NCBI GenBank assembly: GCA_963832725.1
Contig: CAWHVG010000006.1
Coordinates: forward strand, 248,001-312,000
DNA from: JAEZBP01 sp963832725
GTDB lineage: Bacteria; Myxococcota_A; Polyangia; Polyangiales; Sandaracinaceae
Length of the DNA stretch: 64,000 bases
Direction of reading: 5' to 3'
The position numbers were made by a program, and so were the translations under genes. The notes beneath the pieces are model-generated. The model was given only the letters and a program-made list of their open reading frames with translations. It made no database searches and was not told the DNA's origin. This document shows, piece after piece, positions 8,439-16,147 of this stretch. How positions within the stretch are numbered: the stretch's first letter is position 1; each line of letters starts with the position of its first letter.

Positions 8439-9515
8439 ATGTCGTGTCTGCCCCGGATTCTCGCCGTCGCGCTGCTCATCGCGTTGGCGCCCGCGAGCGC
8501 CTCCGCGCAGCGACACCACACCGTCCGGCCCGGTCAGTCGCTGGCCCGCATCGCCCGGCACTATCACGTCAGCGTCTCCGATCTGGCGCTCGCCAACCGC
8601 ATGCAGCAGAGCCATGTGCTCCGCCCCGGGGAGATGCTCACCGTCCCGCCGGACGGCGTCACCTACGTGGCCCGAGGCCAGACGCTCTCGGAGATCGCCG
8701 CCGACCATCACTGCAGCGTCGGCGAGCTGCAGCGCCTCAACCACCTCCGCCGCGGGCGAGGCCTGCGGATCGGCCAGCGCCTGATCCTCCCCGGGTTCGT
8801 GCCGGCGGAGGAGCGCGCGGCCGCCGATCGCGACTGGGGCGAGCCCGAGACGCCGAACGTGGCGCACATCCGGCGTCACGACGAGGTGGCCACTGTGCCC
8901 CTCCTCGACGAGGAGGGCCACGTCACGGACGAAGCGCTGAGCCAGCTCGCCCAGCTGATGCGTCGCCACGACGACGACCCGCCCGAGCTCCCGCACCCGC
9001 GGCTGGCGCTCTTGCTGGCGGCCGTCTCCAACCACTTCGGCGGCCGGCAAATCACGCTGGTCAGCGGTCGCCGCGAGCCCGTGCGGTTCACGCGATCCAG
9101 CAGCCGGCACGTCGTCGGGCAGGCCACCGACATCCGCGTGGAGGGCGTACCGCGGAGGGTGCTCTGGGACTACTGTCGGACCCTCGCCAGCACCGGCTGC
9201 GGCTACTACCCGCGCAGCACCTTCGTCCACGTCGACGTGCGCGAGCACGCCGCGCAGTGGGTGGACTGGTCGCGTCCCGGGCGGCGGCCGCGCTACGGAA
9301 ACCTCCGCGGGCCCTGGCGGCGCGCGTGCCGGCGAGCGAGGCGGCGTGGGCGGCGCTCGCGGGCCTGCGCCCGAGAGACCCGGCATGTCACACGCCCGGA
9401 CGAAGTGCCGCTCGAGGCCGAGCTGACCGAGGCAGCGCACCAGCTCATGCCCCAGGTCCCCGATCTCACGCCCGGCGACGAGCCGGACGACGCGGACGAG
9501 GGCGGCGAGTCCTGA
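8439..9515 (+). CDS. Secreted LysM protein with M15-type (DUF882-like) peptidase domain
   Basis: A 358-residue exported protein. A signal peptide ends in ASASAQ near residue 23. Two LysM modules follow at about 25-68 and 72-115 (HTVRPGQSLARIA and TYVARGQTLSEIA). A metallopeptidase-like domain at about 190-285 has SRHVVGQATDI and FVHVDV, the metal-binding His/Asp and His residues of the M15/DUF882 family. These enzymes cut or trim peptidoglycan cross-links in the periplasm, and LysM would hold the enzyme on glycan strands. The C-terminal 80 residues are first Arg-rich, then acidic, and resemble nothing I know. A change in composition near 9300 might reflect a sequence error. Confidence 0.8.
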   Translation: MSCLPRILAVALLIALAPASASAQRHHTVRPGQSLARIARHYHVSVSDLALANRMQQSHVLRPGEMLTVPPDGVTYVARGQTLSEIAADHHCSVGELQRLNHLRRGRGLRIGQRLILPGFVPAEERAAADRDWGEPETPNVAHIRRHDEVATVPLLDEEGHVTDEALSQLAQLMRRHDDDPPELPHPRLALLLAAVSNHFGGRQITLVSGRREPVRFTRSSSRHVVGQATDIRVEGVPRRVLWDYCRTLASTGCGYYPRSTFVHVDVREHAAQWVDWSRPGRRPRYGNLRGPWRRACRRARRRGRRSRACARETRHVTRPDEVPLEAELTEAAHQLMPQVPDLTPGDEPDDADEGGES

Positions 9516-9535
9516 CCCCGGCCGTCGGACGGTCG

Positions 9536-9569
9536 AGAGCGGGTGGGAATCACGGATGCGGGGGACTAA
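9536..9569 (+). repeat. Solo end of the CTAG palindromic element
   Basis: This stretch (gcgggtgggaatcacggatg... ending gggggactaagg) matches the right arm of the element at 10333-10498 almost base for base (gggtaggaatcacggatacgggggactag). No matching left arm is found upstream. It ends 10 bases before the ATG of the methyltransferase, and its terminal AAGG may serve as the ribosome-binding site. Confidence 0.7.
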
Positions 9570-9579
9570 GGTCAGTCCC

Positions 9580-10302
9580 ATGTTCCACCCGGACGGACCG
9601 ACGTTCCTGGAGCTGGCCGAGCAGGCCCTGTCCTCGACCGACCACGGCTACGACCTGATCGCGCAGAAGTTCGATCGGACGCCTTTCCGCACGCCGGACG
9701 CGCTGCTCGAGATCGTCGCCCGGCAGTTGGCGGCGCGGGACGAGCCCATCGCTCGCGGCATCGATCTGTGCTGCGGCACCGGGGCGGCGATGCGCTGGCT
9801 GCGCCCTCTGTGCAGCGAGGCGATGTTCGGCGTGGACCGCAGCGCAGGCATGCTCGAAGAAGCCGCGCGGCGCCTGAAGGACTCGCCCGGCGACGCCGAG
9901 ACACACCTGCTCAGGGCGGACGCGCTGCAGCTCCCCTTCGGGCGCGAGTTCGACCTCGCCACCTGCTTCGGCGCGTTCGGGCACATCCTGGAGAAGGACG
10001 AGCCGCGCTTCGTCGACGCGATCGCCAACATCCTCCGGCCCGGCGGTCGCTTCGTGTTCATCACCGGCGAGCTGCCGCCGATCACGTCTCCCTCGCTCTG
10101 GGTGGCCCGTGGCTTCAACGCGGCGATGCGCATCCGCAACGCGCTGATCAAGCCCGAGTTCATCATGTACTACCTCACCTTCCTGCTCCCGCGCTGCCAA
10201 CGGCTGCTCGAAGCGCGCGGGTTCGAGGTGGAGGTGATCGCGGACGCCTTCCCGGCGCCCTTCGGCCGCGCCCGCCTGGTGATCGCCACCATCCGGGAGT
10301 GA
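9580..10302 (+). CDS. Class I SAM-dependent methyltransferase
   Basis: A 240-residue protein with the Rossmann-type methyltransferase fold. Motif I is IDLCCGTGAAM near residue 62, the acidic ribose-binding end of strand 2 is GVDRS near 87, and FDLATCFGAFGHI near 127 matches motif IV of ubiquinone/menaquinone-type methyltransferases. LRPGGRFVFIT follows as the post-motif strand. The substrate is unknown; the C-terminal 60 residues contain a hydrophobic segment that could bind a lipid or membrane. ATG 9580 fits the homology. The upstream region is the end of a palindromic repeat, and the gene is followed directly by a full copy of that element. Confidence 0.8.
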   Translation: MFHPDGPTFLELAEQALSSTDHGYDLIAQKFDRTPFRTPDALLEIVARQLAARDEPIARGIDLCCGTGAAMRWLRPLCSEAMFGVDRSAGMLEEAARRLKDSPGDAETHLLRADALQLPFGREFDLATCFGAFGHILEKDEPRFVDAIANILRPGGRFVFITGELPPITSPSLWVARGFNAAMRIRNALIKPEFIMYYLTFLLPRCQRLLEARGFEVEVIADAFPAPFGRARLVIATIRE

Positions 10303-10332
10303 GCGGCCGCCCCTTCCCGCCTCCGCGAGCTG

Positions 10333-10498
10333 CTAGTCCCCCGTATCCGTAGTGAGTGCCCAATATCGGCGAGCCATCGGCGTGCGAATCAAGGAACGAC
10401 GACGAGGCGATGCCACAGCATCGTCGAGGAGGAGTGACGCTGAGTCGCGCGGCGAGAGCCGCCGAGATTGGGTAGGAATCACGGATACGGGGGACTAG
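10333..10498. repeat. 166-bp CTAG-ended imperfect palindrome, copy A
   Basis: It starts CTAGTCCCCCGTATCCGT and ends with the exact reverse complement of those 18 bases. Further matched blocks (CCCAAT, TCGGCG and others) lead to a central hairpin CGATGC-CACA-GCATCG. Next to the centre is GAGGAGGAG. It would fold into one long stem as DNA or RNA. It has no coding capacity. Size and shape recall a MITE or a long REP-like element. Confidence 0.85.
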
Positions 10499-10582
10499 TA
10501 CCGGCGCCCGGAAGTTCGATCCGGGTTTCGTTGCCGCGCCCGCCAACCCACCCGCGAGCTGCCGGTCGGGCGCCGGTCCTAG
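10495..10582. repeat. 88-bp CTAG-ended palindromic element, copy B
   Basis: It begins CTAGTACCGGCGCCCG and ends CGGGCGCCGGTCCTAG, an inverted pair with one or two mismatches. It shares its first CTAG with the end of copy A and its last CTAG with the next unit. The interior (about 55 bases) is not palindromic. Confidence 0.65.
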
Positions 10583-10592
10583 CATGCTTGTC

Positions 10593-10671
10593 GAGGGGGC
10601 AGCGCCCCCTCCCCCGCAAGCGGGGCCCCCACCCACGACGTACGACGGACCGAACTTCCGGTCCGTCGTAC
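10593..10671. repeat. Two perfect hairpins between CTAG elements
   Basis: GAGGGGGC-AGC-GCCCCCTC at about 10593-10611 and GTACGACGGACCG-AACTTC-CGGTCCGTCGTAC at 10640-10671 (13-bp perfect stem) lie between two CTAG tetramers (10579 and 10671). The second is the strongest short hairpin in the window. No T-run follows, so it is not a classic terminator. Confidence 0.75.
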
Positions 10672-10836
10672 TAGTGCGAGATCCATCCCCGGTAGAAGGG
10701 GACCTGGCTTGTCCCGGCGCTCCAGGACGGTGTTGCTCCTCCTCGCCGATGCAAAGCATCGACTCGTCGCAGCGCCTTGCCCTGAAACGCCGGTCCTGCG
10801 CCATCTCCCCTTCTACCGGTCGGATCTCCGCACTAA
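10671..10836. repeat. 166-bp CTAG-ended imperfect palindrome, copy C
   Basis: It is exactly the same length as copy A. The arms read CTAGTGCGAGATCC...CCGGTAGAAGGGGA and, reversed, TTAGTGCGGAGATCC...CCGGTAGAAGGGGA. The centre is CGATGC-AAA-GCATCG with GCGAGGAGGAG beside it, the same core as copy A, while the arms have a different sequence that still pairs with itself. The end CACTAAGG abuts the next gene and supplies AAGG ahead of its ATG. Confidence 0.85.
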
Positions 10837-10845
10837 GGTGGGCGG

Positions 10846-11610
10846 ATGAGCGACGACGCGATCGTGATCGGCCTCGGCCAGATGGGCGGCACCTTCGCGC
10901 ACGGCCTCCTGCGCACGGGGCAGACGGTGCATCCGGTGACCCGCGATACGGACCTGGCTCAGATGGCGCGCGCCGTGCCCGAGCCGGCGATCGCGCTGAT
11001 CGCGGTGACCGAGGACGCGCTGGACGGAGTGATCGAGCGTGTCCCGACCGCCTGGCGCGAGCGGCTGGCGCTTCTGCAGAACGAGCTCCTGCCCGCCGAC
11101 TGGAAGCACCACGGTCTCCGAGAGCCGACCGTCGCCATCGTCTGGTTCGAGAAGAAGCGCGACAAGCCGCTGCACGTCGTGCTGCCGACCCTCGTCGCCG
11201 GGCCTCGCGCCGACGTGTTGATCGAAGCGCTCGACACGCTGGGCATCCCGGTGCGCCGCGTCGGCGACGACGAGCTGCTCTTCGAGCTGGTCCGCAAGAA
11301 CCTCTATATCCTCACGGCGAACATCGCCGGGCTGGAGGTCGGCGGCACCGTGCGAGAGCTCTGGAGCGAGCATCGGGATCTGGCGGCCGACGTGGCCAGC
11401 GAGATCGTCGCGCTCCAGGCGTTCCGCGCCGGCGAGGCGCTCCCTCACGCGCGCCTGGTCGACGCCATGGTCGAAGCGTTCGAGGCCGACCCCGATCACG
11501 GCTGCACCGGTCGCTCGGCGCCGGCCCGCCTTCGCCGCGCGCTGGCCCATGCGAAGGAAGCCGGCATCTCGGTCACGGCGCTGACCCGCATCGCCGCGCG
11601 CCACCTTTGA
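10846..11610 (+). CDS. NAD(P)-binding dehydrogenase-like protein
   Basis: A 254-residue protein. Residues 5-15 (IVIGLGQMGGT) are a dinucleotide-binding Rossmann loop like those in 6-phosphogluconate, hydroxyisobutyrate and ketopantoate reductases. The segment AIALIAVTEDALDGVI matches the strand that follows NADP in that group. The C-terminal half is helical, as in the 6PGDH-like family, but I do not recognise the catalytic Lys/Asn pair with certainty, so the substrate is open. The likely ribosome-binding site AAGGTGG comes from the end of the palindromic repeat copy C. No partner gene follows in the same direction. Confidence 0.6.
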   Translation: MSDDAIVIGLGQMGGTFAHGLLRTGQTVHPVTRDTDLAQMARAVPEPAIALIAVTEDALDGVIERVPTAWRERLALLQNELLPADWKHHGLREPTVAIVWFEKKRDKPLHVVLPTLVAGPRADVLIEALDTLGIPVRRVGDDELLFELVRKNLYILTANIAGLEVGGTVRELWSEHRDLAADVASEIVALQAFRAGEALPHARLVDAMVEAFEADPDHGCTGRSAPARLRRALAHAKEAGISVTALTRIAARHL

Positions 11611-11746
11611 TCGGCGGACGCGCGATCGGCGGACGCGCGGCCCTTCGCGCGTGAACGGATCGGCTCGAGGGCCGAAGAGGGCTCGGATCCTCCCGGCCAG
11701 CGCACGGCGACGAGTCGCAACGCCCCGAATGGCGGTCGAGGGACCT

Positions 11747-13562
11747 TCAGGTGAAGCGCAGCACCAGCTGCTCGGGCGGGACCGGACGCGAGAAGTAGAA
11801 GCCCTGTACTTCGTCACAGCCGAGCGCGATCACCGCCTCGAGCTGCGCCTCGGTCTCCACGCCTTCCGCGAGCACGCGCAGGCCCAGACTGTGGCCGAGC
11901 CCGGTGATGGCCTGCGCCAGCGCATGCGCGTGGCCTCGCGCCGGTCCCTCGGCGTCCAGGTCCTTCACGAACGAACGATCGATCTTCAGCACGTCGACCG
12001 GAAAGCGCTGCAGGTACGCCAGCGACGAGTAGCCGGTGCCGAAGTCGTCCACCGAGACCCGGACGCCGATCGCCCGCAGCGCGGTCAGCCGCTCCGCCGC
12101 CGCGTCGACGTCGTCCATCAAGGAGGTCTCGGTGATCTCCAGCTCGAGGTGTCCCGGCTCCAGCTCGGCCGCCGCGAGCGCCCGCTCGACCGTGCCCACG
12201 AAGTCGGTCCGCGAGAACTGCAGCGCCGACACGTTCACCGACACCGCCTCGAGATCCAGGCCCGCATCCAGCCAGCGCTTCATCTGCCGGCAGGACTCGC
12301 GGAGCACCCAGGTGCCGATCGGCACGATCAGCTCCGACTCCTCGGCCACCGGCAGGAAGTAACCGGGGCTCACCATCCCGCCGCCGCGCTGCCATCGCAG
12401 GAGCGCCTCGACCCCCGTCGTGCGCCGCTCCCGCAGCTCGACCTTCGGCTGGTAGTGCAGCTTGAGCTCGCCGGCGCCAATCGCCGTCCGAAGATGCCGC
12501 TCCACGTCGCCGCGGTGCTCGACCGCCTCCCTCAGCTCGGGGGTGAAGAGCTCGATGCGACCGTGCCGCCGCGCCTTCGCGCGGTGCAGCGCGATGCCGG
12601 CGTAGCGCAGCAGCGTGGTCGCGTCCCCGGCGTCCTCCGGGAAGCGGCTCACGCCCACCGTCGCCGTGAGCGAGAGCTCGTAGCCGCGCACGTGGAAGGG
12701 CTCGCGGATGGCTTGCAGCAGCCGGTCCGCGAGCGCCACCGGGCGGGCGTCGGAGGGGAGCTTGGTGAAGGCGACGATGATCTCGTCGCCGCTGCCACGC
12801 CCGACCAGATCGGACTCCGTGGTCGTGTCGAGCAGGCGCTCGGCGACCTGCCGCAAGAGCTCATCGCCGACCGCGCGGCCGAGCCAGTCGTCGATGCGCT
12901 GGAAGCGATCGAGCGCGACGATGGCCACGGCGAGGCCGGTCCCGTCCGAGGCCATCTGGGTGATGGCCGTGTCCGTGGTGCGGACGAGCAGGCGTCGGTC
13001 CGGCAACCCCGTGACCGCGTCGTGGCCCACCGCTTCCACCGGCCGCATCGCCGCCTCGACGATCTGCGCCGGCAGGCTCGAGTGCGACTCGTAGCTGCGG
13101 CTGCGATGGACCCCGCTCTGCTGTACCTCCGCCCCTCCCAGCGCGTCGCGGAGGAGCTCGAGCGCCGTCTGCATCGCCACCCGATCGAGCTGGTGGAGAT
13201 CCGGCCGCGGCGCGGAATCGGCCAGGATCAGCACCGCGCGGCCGCCCTCGAGCGCGAGGGGCGCGTTGACGATGGCCTCGACGCCGAATGCGCCCGGGAG
13301 CAACGCGCTCTCCGGCGCCGCCGGGCCGCGCCCGATCACGGGAACGATGACCAGCTCGTCACGGCTCAGGCGCCAGGCCGGCACGCGCTCGGGCAGATCC
13401 GCGCAGAATCTCATGCGGGCCGTGGGCGGCCACCAAGAGAGCGTGCTCGCGATCGAGCCGGTAGAGCGCCGCCACCGGGCAGCGGACGAGCGCCGCCACC
13501 ATCCGGAGCCGAGAGGACACCGGTTCGAAGGCCCCGCCCAGGACCTCGGAGGGAAACGACAC
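11747..13562 (-). CDS. GAF-GGDEF-EAL cyclic-di-GMP protein (frame break near 13415)
   Basis: About 600 residues once a single frame break is bridged. The N-terminal 50 residues (from a GTG near 13562) and the frame starting at ATG 13414 together make a GAF-like sensor domain. A GGDEF domain follows, with its signature reduced to SGDEI, so cyclase activity is doubtful. The C-terminal EAL domain is well preserved: EALLRW, then NVS, ETSLMDD, DDFGTGYSSL and QGFYFSRP, with the metal-binding residues present, so it probably hydrolyses cyclic di-GMP. It may instead use the degenerate GGDEF to bind GTP and activate the EAL half. The bridge point lies around the codons for GPHE. A start at 13414 alone would give an intact GGDEF-EAL protein. 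Confidence 0.75.
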
Positions 13563-13611
13563 CGCGACGCCACTATACGCGGAACGGTCACACGACGCAC
13601 CCGTTCTGGAA

Positions 13612-14844
13612 TTATCCTTTCTTGGTGTCGCGAGCATCTCGGACGTAGCGAGCTCGCGGGCGGAGGAGCTGCTCGGTCGAGCGCTGCTCTCGGATGTGGG
13701 CAATCCAGCCGGCGGCGCGGCCGATGGCGAAGAGGGCGACCGCGCTTCCCGGCCTCAGCCGCGCGGCGCCCGCGATGGCGACCAGCCCGAGATCGAGGGT
13801 CGGCTCGCCGGCACCGGCCAGGTGTACGGCGTCGCGGAGCGCCAGCGCCTTGCGCACCACGGGTGCGCGCGGGGCGACCTTGACGGCCTCGTCGAGGAGG
13901 AAGCGCCCGCGCGGATCACCGTCCGGATAGAGGGGGTGCCCGAAACCGACCAGCGCATCGCCCCGCGCCAGGCGTTCGCCCACCAGCCGCGCCGCGTCCT
14001 CGGGCTGTTGCATCTCGGCCAGCACCGCCTCGATCCGATCGCAGACGCCCCCGTGCGCCGGACCGCTGAGCGCCGCCACGGCCGCGCTCACGCAGGCGTA
14101 GAGATCCGCCCCGCTCGACGCCACCACGCGGGCGGCGAACGTCGAGACGTTCAGCTCGTGATCCGCCGAGAGCACCAGCGCGCGGTCGACGGCGCCGACC
14201 AAGGCCTCGCTCTTCTTGCCGCCCAGGGCGACCACCAGCGCGTGGGCGACGGTCTCTTCGACGAGCGCCTTCAGCACGTGCGCGTCGTCGTCGGCGAACG
14301 CCAAGGCCATGTGCGGGATCAGCCGGCGCGACCAATCGAGCTCGGCGTCGTCGTTCGTCACGAAGCGCGCGGGATCCTCGGCCGCCGCCAGCGGGAGGAG
14401 CAGCGCCAGACGCTCCAGCGGCCGCTCGGCGCGCCGTACCACCGAGAGCGGCGCACCGCGGCGCACGCTCGGGAACGACACGACCTCGGTGGCCCAGAGG
14501 AGCGCCGCCACCTCCTCGAAGGTCGTCCCCCGCGCCGCCAGCTCGGTCGCCGCGACGCCGCGATAGAGCGGGCCGATCTGCGGATCGATGGCGCTCACCG
14601 CGGTGTCGAGCACCGGCTCGCCCCAGGCCAGCGCGCCCGCCGCCACCGCCGCGTGCCCCGACCGCGCCGCGCTGCGCGCCTTGAGACGCAAGAGATCCTC
14701 GCGCGCGTAGCGCTGCCGGCGGCCCTCGCCCGGCTGCGTCCGCACGCCGCCGCGGCTGACGTAGGCGTAGAGCGTCGCTCGCTTCACGCCGAGGAGCTCG
14801 GCTGCGCTCGCGGCGTCCAACCACTCTTCGCCCGGGTTCACCAT
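13612..14844 (-). CDS. Citrate synthase-like protein with N-terminal HTH domain
   Basis: A 410-residue protein. Residues 8-55 are an excisionase/MerR-type DNA-binding domain (ASAAELLGVKRATLYAYVSRG followed by an Arg-rich wing). The remainder is a citrate synthase fold with the expected histidines in HELNVSTF (about 230), GPAHGG (264) and GFGHPLY (303), and an Asp in TLDLGL (about 350). It could therefore still be an enzyme, or it could use the fold to sense oxaloacetate or acyl-CoA and regulate transcription. It is transcribed away from the second citrate synthase, with only 74 bases between the starts, and those bases carry AT-rich inverted repeats suitable as its operator. Confidence 0.8.
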   Translation of the reverse strand: MVNPGEEWLDAASAAELLGVKRATLYAYVSRGGVRTQPGEGRRQRYAREDLLRLKARSAARSGHAAVAAGALAWGEPVLDTAVSAIDPQIGPLYRGVAATELAARGTTFEEVAALLWATEVVSFPSVRRGAPLSVVRRAERPLERLALLLPLAAAEDPARFVTNDDAELDWSRRLIPHMALAFADDDAHVLKALVEETVAHALVVALGGKKSEALVGAVDRALVLSADHELNVSTFAARVVASSGADLYACVSAAVAALSGPAHGGVCDRIEAVLAEMQQPEDAARLVGERLARGDALVGFGHPLYPDGDPRGRFLLDEAVKVAPRAPVVRKALALRDAVHLAGAGEPTLDLGLVAIAGAARLRPGSAVALFAIGRAAGWIAHIREQRSTEQLLRPRARYVRDARDTKKG

Positions 14845-14918
14845 TCCACCATATTGATTGATGAATCTATATTGATCAACATGGATCGGTCATCAAGTTA
14901 TCTACTCGGAGGTGACGC
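14845..14918. promoter_or_regulatory. Divergent control region between two citrate synthases
   Basis: This stretch is unusually AT-rich for the window. ATATTGAT occurs at 14851 and again at 14869, where it continues into the perfect palindrome TTGATCAA (14872-14879). ATCAAG near 14892 gives a third half site in inverted orientation. A MerR/excisionase-type regulator binding here would be expected from the HTH domain encoded on the left. GGAGG at 14908-14912 is the ribosome-binding site of the right-hand gene. Confidence 0.55.
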
Positions 14919-16010
14919 ATGACGAGCACGATCGATTCGGGTCTGGCGAACGTGGTGGTGGCCGAGACGGAGCTGAGCTCGGTCGACGGCGCCCGCGGCG
15001 AGTTGGTGGTCCGAGGCCACACGCTCGAGGCGCTGGCGGGTCGGCACCGCTTCGCCGAAGTGTGCGGCCTGCTCTGGGAGGGGACGCTGCCGGACGATCC
15101 GTCGCGGCTCGCGCAGGCGCTGGGTGAGGGGCGCGCTTGGGCTTTCCAGCACATCACGAGGCTCGACACCGCGCTGAGCGCCGCGGACGGGATGGAGGCG
15201 CTCCGGGCCGGGATGGCGGCGCTGCGCGAGGAAGGGACGAGCCCGGTGGAGATCGGCGGCCGCCTGACCGGCGCGGTGGCGGTGATCGCGGCGGCGTGGT
15301 CGCGCACGAAGCGGGGCCTCCCGCCGGTCGCGCCCGACCCGCGCGCCGATCACGCCGCCGACGTCCTGCGGATGATCCGCGGCGACGCGCCGGCCGCCGT
15401 GGAAGCGGACGCGCTCAATCGCTACCTGGTGACCGTGGTCGACCACGGCATGAACGCGTCGACCTTCGCCGCGCGTGTAGTGACCTCGACCGGATCGGAT
15501 GCGGTGAGCGCGGTCGTGGCGGCGATCGGCGCGCTGAAAGGGCCGCTGCACGGCGGCGCGCCGGGGCCGGTGCTCGACATGCTCGACGCCGTCGGGCGGC
15601 CGGAGGACGCCGAGGCGTGGATCCGAAGCGAGCTGGCGCGTGGCGCGCGCATCATGGGCATGGGCCACCGGGTCTATCGCGTGCGCGACCCGAGGGCCGC
15701 CGTGCTCGAAGGCGCGATCGAGGCGATGGAGCGAGCCGGACGGGCCGGCGAGCGGCTGCGTTTGGCGCGCGAGGTGGAGCGGGCGGCGGCGCGCGTCTTG
15801 GCGGAGCGTCACCCCGAGCGCGCGCTGCGAGCGAACGTCGAGTTCTACACGGCCGTGCTGCTCGAGGCGCTGGGCCTGACGCGCGACCAGTTCTCGCCCA
15901 CGTTCGCGACGGGCCGCGTGGCCGGGTGGTGGGCGCACGTGCTCGAGCAGCGAGCGACGGGCCGGCTGATCCGACCGCAGTCCCGCTACGTCGGGCCGGC
16001 GGCGGCCTGA
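14919..16010 (+). CDS. Citrate/2-methylcitrate synthase family enzyme
   Basis: A 363-residue stand-alone citrate synthase. The catalytic and binding residues appear in order: DHGMNASTF (about 174), GPLHGG (about 210), GMGHRVY (about 249) and NVEFY (about 306), the last with Glu at the usual Asp position, as in actinobacterial CitA-type enzymes. The reaction would be condensation of acetyl-CoA or propionyl-CoA with oxaloacetate in the cytoplasm. GGAGG is 6 nt before the ATG. It lies head to head with the HTH-containing paralogue, which probably regulates it. No prpB or acnA homologue is nearby, so citrate versus methylcitrate cannot be decided. Confidence 0.85.
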   Translation: MTSTIDSGLANVVVAETELSSVDGARGELVVRGHTLEALAGRHRFAEVCGLLWEGTLPDDPSRLAQALGEGRAWAFQHITRLDTALSAADGMEALRAGMAALREEGTSPVEIGGRLTGAVAVIAAAWSRTKRGLPPVAPDPRADHAADVLRMIRGDAPAAVEADALNRYLVTVVDHGMNASTFAARVVTSTGSDAVSAVVAAIGALKGPLHGGAPGPVLDMLDAVGRPEDAEAWIRSELARGARIMGMGHRVYRVRDPRAAVLEGAIEAMERAGRAGERLRLAREVERAAARVLAERHPERALRANVEFYTAVLLEALGLTRDQFSPTFATGRVAGWWAHVLEQRATGRLIRPQSRYVGPAAA

Positions 16011-16147
16011 GCGTCGGTCGAAGAACCCCGGTTCTCGGTCGCGAACGGGCTTGCTCGTCGGTCCGAGCGCATGTTCGGCCGTCGCGCACCGATGACCGGC
16101 GGAACGCTCCGGGGCGGAAGCGGCGAGCGCCGTCCCCGCCTCGTCGA

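Noticed and set aside
5775..9581. A very long open frame on the minus strand through the radical SAM, H1-like, rpmG and LysM genes
   Set aside because: It is the shadow of four supported genes. Its content follows their codons in another frame, and it has no domain signal of its own.
10640..10671. Rho-independent terminator at the 13-bp perfect hairpin
   Set aside because: No T-run follows, and the hairpin sits within a chain of CTAG-ended palindromes, so it is better explained as part of that array.
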